DNA of 10,269 bases from Prevotellaceae bacterium (GTDB lineage: Bacteria; Bacteroidota; Bacteroidia; Bacteroidales; UBA932): the NCBI GenBank assembly GCA_031289385.1, contig JAITPP010000049.1, positions 1 to 10,269 on the forward strand, in the 5' to 3' direction. Shown piece by piece: positions 5,778-10,269 of this stretch. Position 1 is the stretch's first letter; each line of letters opens with the position of its first letter. A program made the translations under genes and the position numbers. The notes below the pieces were generated by a model. The model did not search any database. It had not been told where the DNA came from and saw nothing but the letters and a program-made list of their open reading frames with translations.

Positions 5778-5891
5778 ATTTACAAATGTAAAGTTAAGCG
5801 TGGTTTTATTTGTTTACAATCGTAAACAAATGTTTATATTTTGTGTAAAACTTATTTTAGTAATGTTAAAAATATTGTATAACATTTGTAA
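5778..5891. promoter_or_regulatory. Second cluster of operator-like palindromes between the regulator and rnpB
   Basis: TTTACAAATGTAAA at 5779-5792 is a full match to the palindrome upstream of the regulator. TGTTTAC-AATC-GTAAACA at 5811-5828 has perfect 7-bp arms with the same four-base centre spacing. AAACA-AA-TGTTT overlaps it at 5824-5835, and TAACATTTGTAA lies at 5880-5891 with one mismatch. No gene begins here on either strand, so the sites are 340-450 bp upstream of the regulator and just past the rnpB terminator. They may act in looping, or belong to an unseen transcript. Confidence 0.45.
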
Positions 5892-5899
5892 ATATCAAT

Positions 5900-5926
5900 A
5901 AAAAACCGATACATTTGTGTATCGGT
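5900..5926 (-). terminator. Rho-independent terminator of rnpB
   Basis: On the minus strand ACCGATACA and TGTATCGGT form a perfect 9-bp stem with a CAAA loop, followed by a run of T. It lies 8 bp beyond the 3' end of the RNase P RNA and is the strongest hairpin in this AT-rich gap. On the plus strand the stem is followed by A, so it should terminate leftward transcripts only. Confidence 0.75.
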
Positions 5927-5934
5927 AAAAAAAA

Positions 5935-6281
5935 TCACTAAAACTATAAGCCGGGTTTTGTTTTTAATTTTACAATTAAAATTCTATCATTTATCTAAGC
6001 AACCTACCCCTCGACAACGAGCGAGCAACTCTTAAATGTCGATATACATGGTTTTGCAAGCCGTTAGTGTGTACGAATATTGCCGTCGCCGACAATAACG
6101 GTGGGCTTTTACCCTCGCCTTTTCACCCTTACTCAAAGTTTTACCCGAAAATTATGAGCGGTTATTTTCTGTTACACTTTCTATACCCTCGCGAATATCT
6201 GTACTTTCTACAGAACGGCGCTCTGTCTTGCCCGGACTTTCCTCTCCAATTATAAATCAGAGCGATAGAACGTTTTAGTGA
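5935..6281 (-). ncRNA. rnpB: RNase P RNA, bacterial class A
   Basis: This is the catalytic RNA that trims the 5' leaders of tRNA precursors together with the RnpA protein. On the minus strand the 5' hallmark GAGGAAAGTCCGGGC (6230-6244) and the 3' hallmark AGGGGTAGGTTGCTTAG followed by ATAAATGATAG (5984-6011) are both present, along with the terminal AACCCGGCTTAT. The ends are set by a perfect 10-bp P1 helix: TCACTAAAAC at the 5' end (6272-6281) pairs with GTTTTAGTGA at the 3' end (5935-5944). The length of about 347 nt is normal for class A. A terminator follows directly. No clear TAnnTTTG promoter was found upstream; the AT-rich stretch just right of 6281 must contain it. Confidence 0.95.
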
Positions 6282-6333
6282 TATATATATTCTTGAAAAT
6301 TGTTTAAATTTTAATAGCAATATTTTATTTATT

Positions 6334-6495
6334 TAACCACAAAGTTCACAAAATTTTTCACAACGAACACAAAAAATTTTATATCAGTAAATTTAATAAT
6401 TGTTTTTTTATCAACAAAAATCAAAATTTTAGGTTAATAATTTCTTTATTTTTTTGTATTTTTAGTGTTTTTTCTTTGTGTGCTTTGCGTTTTTT
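6334..6495. repeat. Decayed palindromic repeat, CACAAAG/CTTTGTG family
   Basis: The left end, AACCACAAAGTTCACAAAA, is answered by CTTTGTGTGCTTTGCG at the right end as an imperfect inverted pair. CAAAGTTC-CAAA words and TTTTTAGTGTTTT recur at 10008-10080. This looks like a dispersed intergenic repeat of the kind common in Bacteroidota; it has no coding capacity. Confidence 0.5.
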
Positions 6496-6596
6496 TAACA
6501 TTTGAAACGTTATTTTTGCAAATATATGAATAAATTTTTTATAAAAACATCAAATAAATATTTTAACACAAATAAATTGACTTGGTATTAGTATAG

Positions 6597-6725
6597 CACG
6601 GCGCAAATTTGTGGTGTTCAAGCGAATGGCAGGATATTTTCATTCCTGCAATAAATGAATTTGCAGAAAATATTGCAAAGAATGTGGCGACTATTTACGC
6701 TAATGATATTATTTCGACTTTGTAA
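6597..6725 (+). pseudogene. Probable C-terminal remnant of an unknown protein gene
   Basis: Forty-two codons between a TAG (6594-6596) and a TAA (6723-6725) encode a protein-like sequence beginning HGANLWCSSEWQDIF and continuing IPAINEFAENIAKNVATIYA, then NDIISTL. It has two Trp, several Ala and amphipathic helix spacing, unlike the F/Y/N-rich frames expected from random AT-rich DNA. There is no start codon near the beginning, and the GC content is higher than the flanks. I do not recognise the source family. It may be the tail of a gene disrupted upstream. Confidence 0.35.
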
Positions 6726-6976
6726 ATAGCAGTTTTAAAAAACCAATAAAGCAACAAAAGATGCAAACCGAACTAATTAAACAAATAATTCCAATAAAAG
6801 TATTCATAAATAATAATATTATTTTTTTGCAAATATAAATAAAAAAATGAAAAAAAAATGAAAAAAAACGTATTGGTACGGACAAAAAAACAGCAATAAA
6901 AATATAAGAAAATCAAAGTAATAAAAAATGTTATCAAATGTAAGTGTTTAATTTTCATTTAATAACATTATTTTTG

Positions 6977-7049
6977 TTGTCCTATCAAGGCTCGAACTTG
7001 AAGTCTTCTGATCCAGAGTCAGACGTGTTACCAATTACACCATAGGACA
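6977..7049 (-). tRNA. tRNA-Gln (anticodon CTG)
   Basis: The minus strand folds into a full 73-nt cloverleaf. The acceptor stem is TGTCCTA with TAGGACA, starting with the weak T1-A72 pair typical of glutamine tRNAs. The D-arm is GTGTAATTGGTAACAC. The anticodon stem TCTGA/TCAGA encloses loop CTCTGGA with CTG at 7014-7016, and the T-arm is TCAAG-TTCGAGC-CTTGA. The discriminator base is A. CCA is not encoded, since CAA follows. CTG reads the CAG codon; a TTG isoacceptor is expected elsewhere in the genome. Confidence 0.93.
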
Positions 7050-7081
7050 ATTTTCAAAAATTAAAATATCGCTTCGCCGTG

Positions 7082-7089
7082 CAAAATTA
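7082..7089 (-). promoter_or_regulatory. Candidate -7 box for the tRNA-Gln gene
   Basis: On the minus strand TAATTTTG matches TAnnTTTG and lies 32 bp before the tRNA. The nearest upstream TTTG is only 13 bp away, closer than the usual 19-21. The site also forms part of a 6-bp inverted repeat, CAAAAT/ATTTTG. Transcription of the tRNA from the genes upstream is equally possible. Confidence 0.3.
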
Positions 7090-7113
7090 CAATTATTTTG
7101 TGCAAAAAAAAAA

Positions 7114-7680
7114 TTATTTTCCGGGACGACGATAATTTAATAGAGATTTTTTTTTCGGATATATTCCTTTTCGCACTGTTCTAATGTCTTCAATCACGTA
7201 GAAAATATTAGGATTGAAGTCGTTAAGTATTTTTTCAACAGTACTCCCCGATTTGCGCGAAACTACAATTTCTAAAATATCAACCGAGCCTTCCGAGCCT
7301 TCGCCTTTGATTAGAGTTGTTCCAAATCCGTTTTTGTTAAATCGCTCGGCTAAATCTTTTCCTCCTTTCGGTAAAAATATTTTCATAAAAACCATTCCTA
7401 TTGCAATGCGCTCTTCTACAAGCATTCCCACAAAGTTTCCCGTTGCGTAACCGCCTGCATAAGCGGCGTAACAAATTATGTTATTTGCGCTGTTTAATAA
7501 TTCGCTTATCACTACAACCCAGATAAATACTTCAAAAAATCCGAGAATTGGCGCGATATATTTTTGCCCGCGCGCTACAAAAATTACACGCAATGTGCCA
7601 AGTGTAACGTCGCAAATACGCGCTAAAAAAATCATTATCGGTAGTGCTATATACATATATTCTGTCGGCAGATTTATCAT
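7114..7680 (-). CDS. UPF0316 membrane protein (DUF5698 plus DUF2179)
   Basis: This 188-residue protein has three membrane helices near residues 8-25, 41-61 and 67-88, followed by a cytoplasmic domain. The segment ARICDVTLGTLRVIFVARG (20-38) and GFFEVFIWV (47-55) are typical of the DUF5698 membrane part. Residues 110-170 (beginning LAERFNKNGFGTTLIKGEGS and including VVSRKSGSTVEKIL and YVIEDIR) fit the C-terminal DUF2179 domain, also found in YitT-type proteins. The length is normal. Function is unknown; the family is broadly conserved, and a sensor or transport role is only a guess. It starts 23 bp after the stop of the peptidase gene on the same strand, so the two are probably one transcript. 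Confidence 0.9.
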   Translation of the reverse strand: MINLPTEYMYIALPIMIFLARICDVTLGTLRVIFVARGQKYIAPILGFFEVFIWVVVISELLNSANNIICYAAYAGGYATGNFVGMLVEERIAIGMVFMKIFLPKGGKDLAERFNKNGFGTTLIKGEGSEGSVDILEIVVSRKSGSTVEKILNDFNPNIFYVIEDIRTVRKGIYPKKKSLLNYRRPGK

Positions 7681-7703
7681 GTTTTCAACATTTTATATTA
7701 TAA

Positions 7704-9821
7704 TTATTTTTTAAATCCGCAACGAATAAGCAGTGCGTCTATTGTTGGCTCTTGTCCTCTGAATCGTTTGTAAATAATTGACGGATGTTCTGTTCCGCCT
7801 TTTTCTAAAATGTTTTGACGGAATGATGTTGCTGTTGCATTATCAAAAATTCCGTTTTTCTTAAACAATGAAAAAGCGTCGGCATCAAGCACTTCTGCCC
7901 ATTTATAGCCGTAATATCCGGCAGAATATCCGCCCGAAAAAATATGTGTAAACGATGACGACATAAGGCAACTGTCGATTGCAGGCAGCAGTTGTGTTTT
8001 TTGCATCGCGCGTTTTTCTATTTGTTCGGCATCTTCGGTAATTTCGGATGTTATTGAGTGATAAGCCATATCAAGCATTCCAAAACTTAACTGACGGAGT
8101 GTTGCATAGCCTTCGTTATAATTTTTTGAAGTTATGATTTTGTCGATAAGTTGTTGTGGTATAAGTTCGTTGGTTTCGTAATGTTTTGCAAACATATCAA
8201 GAAATTGTTTTTCTACGCAGAAATTTTCCATAAATTGCGATGGCAGTTCAACAAAATCGTGTAAAACGTTTGTTCCTGTGAGCGATTCGTAAGTTCCGCG
8301 AGCCAACATTCCGTGTAATGCGTGCCCAAATTCGTGAAGAAAAGTTTCTGTTTCGTCGAAAGTCAGCAAGGCGGGTTTGGTTTCTGTTGGTTTTGTGAAA
8401 TTACATGTAACTGAGATTATTGGGCGAATTTCTTTTCCGTCTGAAATTTTTTCATCTCTGTAACTTGTCATCCATGCGCCGCCGTTTTTGCTTTCGCGAG
8501 GAAAAAAGTCGAGATATAAAACGGCTAAAAATTTCCCATCCGATTCGGTTACATCGTAAGTTTTTACATCGGGATGAAAAACGGGAATTTCTTTATTTTC
8601 GGTAAATTTCAAACCGTATAATGTATCGGAAAGTTTAAATATTCCGTCAATTACGTTTTCGAGTTTGAAATATGGGCGCAATAATTCGTCGTTTACATTA
8701 TATTTTTCGGCTTTCAGTTTTTCGCTGTAAAAACTCCAATCCCAAGCCATAAGTTTTTCGGTAAATCCTTTTGATTTTGCGTAATTTGCAACTTCATCAA
8801 CATCTTTTTCACCTGTACGTTTTGCTGCGTCAAATAATTGATTTAAAAATTTTGTAACAGTTTCGGGATTTTCCGCCATTTTATCTTCCAGAGCATAATC
8901 GGCATACGTTTTGTATCCTAATAAGTTAGCCATTTTCATGCGTAAATTGGCTAATTGTTTTGCTATTTCGCGATTATCATTTTCGTTGCCGTTTGCTCCG
9001 CGCCGATTGTAGGCTTTCCACATTTTTTCGCGTAAAGTGCGATTTTCGGCATATTTCATAAACGGCACGTACGACGGGGCATGCAGCGTAAAGCTCCAAC
9101 CTTCTTTATTTTTGCTTTTTGATGTTGCGGCGGCTTCTTCGATAACCGTTTCTGTCAATCCCGCCAAATCGGCTGTGTCGGTGATATTTAATATGTAAGC
9201 GTTAGTTTCGGCAAGTACATTTTGTTCAAATTTTAACGACAGAGTTCCAAGTTCATCGGTAATTTTACGATATTCGTCGCGCTCGTTGCCTTTGAGGTTT
9301 GCACCGTTGCGGGCGAAATCTTTATATGTTTTTTCGAGCAGCGTTTTTTGTTCGGTGTTCAAATTAATATTTTCGCGATTATCATAAACCGTTTTCACTC
9401 GTTCGAAAAGTTTTTCGTTGAGCGAAATGTCGTTTGCGAGTTCGGTTAGTTTCGGTTGTATTTGCAGGGCTATTTGCTGCATTTCGGCGTTTGTTTCCGC
9501 GCTCAGCAGATTAAAAAATACGTTGCCGATTTTTTTAAGCAATGTGCCGTTGCGTTCCAGCGTTTCTATTGTATTTTCAAACGTTGGAGTGTCGGCATTG
9601 TTGATTATTGCATCAATTTCCTGACGCGCTTGCAGTATGCCTTCGTCGAAAGCGGGCAAATAATGTTCGTTTTTAATTTTATCGAATGGAGGCGTTTGAT
9701 GCGGCGTTTTCCATTCCTGTAAAAGCGGATTGTCCGCGATGCTTGAATTTTTATCGTTATTTTGTTTACACGATGTTGTTACAAATATTGCCATAGCAAT
9801 TAAAATATAATTTATTTTCAT
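7704..9821 (-). CDS. dcp: M3-family peptidyl-dipeptidase, lipoprotein (Dcp-like)
   Basis: This 705-residue zinc metallopeptidase of family M3 removes dipeptides from the C-terminus of oligopeptides. A lipoprotein signal is clear: MKINYILIAMAIFV followed by TTSC, with lipidated Cys18. The mature enzyme should therefore be membrane-anchored outside the cytoplasm, unlike the soluble E. coli enzyme. The zinc site is HEFGH (His496, Glu497, His500) with the third ligand Glu525 in HDFVELPSQF. The substrate-binding C-terminal motif SGGYSAGYYGYKWAEVLDADAF is split here as SGGYSAGYYGYK and WAEVLDADAF (about 629-650). The N-terminal helical half (residues 45-330) is complete. Length and order match Dcp rather than oligopeptidase A, but the two are close relatives. 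The UPF0316 gene follows after 23 bp. Confidence 0.93.
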   Translation of the reverse strand: MKINYILIAMAIFVTTSCKQNNDKNSSIADNPLLQEWKTPHQTPPFDKIKNEHYLPAFDEGILQARQEIDAIINNADTPTFENTIETLERNGTLLKKIGNVFFNLLSAETNAEMQQIALQIQPKLTELANDISLNEKLFERVKTVYDNRENINLNTEQKTLLEKTYKDFARNGANLKGNERDEYRKITDELGTLSLKFEQNVLAETNAYILNITDTADLAGLTETVIEEAAATSKSKNKEGWSFTLHAPSYVPFMKYAENRTLREKMWKAYNRRGANGNENDNREIAKQLANLRMKMANLLGYKTYADYALEDKMAENPETVTKFLNQLFDAAKRTGEKDVDEVANYAKSKGFTEKLMAWDWSFYSEKLKAEKYNVNDELLRPYFKLENVIDGIFKLSDTLYGLKFTENKEIPVFHPDVKTYDVTESDGKFLAVLYLDFFPRESKNGGAWMTSYRDEKISDGKEIRPIISVTCNFTKPTETKPALLTFDETETFLHEFGHALHGMLARGTYESLTGTNVLHDFVELPSQFMENFCVEKQFLDMFAKHYETNELIPQQLIDKIITSKNYNEGYATLRQLSFGMLDMAYHSITSEITEDAEQIEKRAMQKTQLLPAIDSCLMSSSFTHIFSGGYSAGYYGYKWAEVLDADAFSLFKKNGIFDNATATSFRQNILEKGGTEHPSIIYKRFRGQEPTIDALLIRCGFKK

Positions 9822-9856
9822 ATTATTAAACTGTTTTATTTATTTAAAAACAAATG

Positions 9857-9889
9857 CAAATGTAATCATAAATTTTAAATTAGTCGAAA
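9857..9889 (-). promoter_or_regulatory. Candidate promoter of the dcp operon
   Basis: On the minus strand TACATTTG (9857-9864) fits the -7 consensus TAnnTTTG and lies 35 bp before the ATG. TTTC at 9886-9889, 21 bp upstream, is one mismatch from the -33 TTTG. The -7 octamer is identical to the one inside the XRE operator sites, though no full palindrome is present here. Confidence 0.4.
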
Positions 9890-9932
9890 GTTGTTAGTCG
9901 TAAGTTGTAAGTTTTAAGTCGAAAGTTGGTTG
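9880..9932. repeat. Degenerate tandem repeat (AGTCGAAAGTTGT/AGTCGTAAGTTGT)
   Basis: Units reading GTCGAAAGTTG, GTCGTAAGTTG, TAAGTTTTAA and GTCGAAAGTTGG follow one another with small changes. Similar tracts are frequent in Bacteroidota intergenic DNA. It overlaps the far end of the dcp promoter candidate. Confidence 0.55.
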
Positions 9933-10007
9933 GTTATATTTCATGCGGCATGATTTTGCATAAAAGCGATATTTCATTTTTATTTACAGGTTTCTTTTTT
10001 GTTTTCT

Positions 10008-10080
10008 CGCAAAGACACAAAGTTCGCAAAGATTTTTTATAAAATATTTATAATCTTTGTGTTTTTAGTGTTTTGTGGGA
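10008..10080. repeat. Palindromic repeat, CGCAAAG/CTTTGTG family
   Basis: CGCAAAGACACAAAGTTCGC is followed by a perfect inverted pair, CAAAGATT (10027-10034) and AATCTTTG (10052-10059), then GTGTTTTTAGTGTTTTGTGG. Words are shared with 6334-6495, so the two belong to one dispersed family. No gene is present. Confidence 0.5.
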
Positions 10081-10269
10081 TATTAAATTTATTCACAAAA
10101 TCAAGCCGAGCGAAGTATAATTGTTGGTTTTAAAGATATTTTTATGAAACATGGAAAACAATAAAAATGTTTTTTTGTAAATTATCACTTTAAGTTTAAT
10201 TGAATTTTAACTAAGTAACAGAAAATAAATAAGCTATAAAAGATTGTTCTTCAAAAAAGCAAGCCGTAG
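10081..10269. other. Right-edge AT-rich sequence, nothing recognised
   Basis: No open frame of convincing composition, RNA gene or strong hairpin is visible from the last repeat to the window edge. It may be upstream sequence of a gene beyond the window. Confidence 0.4.

Larger units (their letters stand above)
6282..6976. other. AT-rich intergenic region between rnpB and tRNA-Gln
   Basis: About 700 bp without a convincing intact gene. It holds a decayed palindromic repeat (6334-6495), a probable gene remnant (6597-6725) and a very A-rich tract (about 6830-6905). A 61-codon leftward frame at 6773-6958 encodes only F, Y, I, L and N-rich sequence and is best explained by base composition. Confidence 0.6.

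Noticed and set aside
6067..6255. 62-codon rightward open frame
   Set aside because: It lies entirely inside the RNase P RNA on the opposite strand, whose conserved motifs and P1 helix explain the sequence.
6773..6958. 61-codon leftward frame rich in Phe, Tyr and Ile
   Set aside because: The composition is what random A/T-rich DNA gives, with runs of TTT and TAT; there is no promoter box and no recognisable domain.
8420..9722. Several short rightward frames opposite the M3 peptidase gene
   Set aside because: They are antisense shadows of a complete, motif-rich peptidase gene.

Overview
The window looks like chromosomal DNA of a low-GC member of the Bacteroidota, probably Bacteroidales. Three kinds of evidence point there. 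Translation starts lack Shine-Dalgarno sequences and sit in A-rich leaders. Several upstream regions carry the Bacteroidota -7 box TAnnTTTG, and one has a TTTG box 19 bp further upstream. The gene content also fits: paired short chromate transporter halves, a membrane-type PyrD, a lipoprotein M3 peptidase and long repeat-filled intergenic stretches. No phage, plasmid or CRISPR module is visible.

Layout. 1-703: the end of an unknown gene, then a repeat cluster with two 166-bp direct copies of a REP/MITE-like element. 704-1006 (+): a small AT-rich membrane protein whose natural reading frame is interrupted by a TAA. 3148-1003 (-): an apparent operon pyrD-chrA-chrA with tight spacing and a 7-nt overlap. 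3149-3667: a second, partly palindromic REP-like cluster. 3668-4943 (+): two hypothetical genes, a DUF1444-like protein and a three-helix membrane protein with an acidic tail. 5442-4972 (-): an XRE/Cro-type regulator preceded by three palindromes repeated exactly every 24 bp, with further related sites beyond. 6281-5935 (-): RNase P RNA (rnpB) with its own terminator. 6282-6976: AT-rich DNA holding a decayed palindromic repeat and a probable gene remnant. 7049-6977 (-): tRNA-Gln(CTG). 9821-7704 and 7680-7114 (-): a lipoprotein M3 peptidyl-dipeptidase followed closely by a UPF0316 (DUF5698/DUF2179) membrane protein. 9822-10269: a promoter candidate and degenerate repeats, with no gene seen.

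Most of the coding content is housekeeping: pyrimidine synthesis, tRNA processing, peptide degradation and ion transport. The points worth a second look are the phased operator array of the XRE regulator, whose palindromes contain the -7 promoter box; a PyrD with a class 2 layout but cysteine at the catalytic-base position that is serine in class 2 enzymes; the dispersed REP-like family present in direct and inverted arrangements; and the interrupted small membrane gene. I did not find convincing evidence for a new multi-gene defence or metabolic system.
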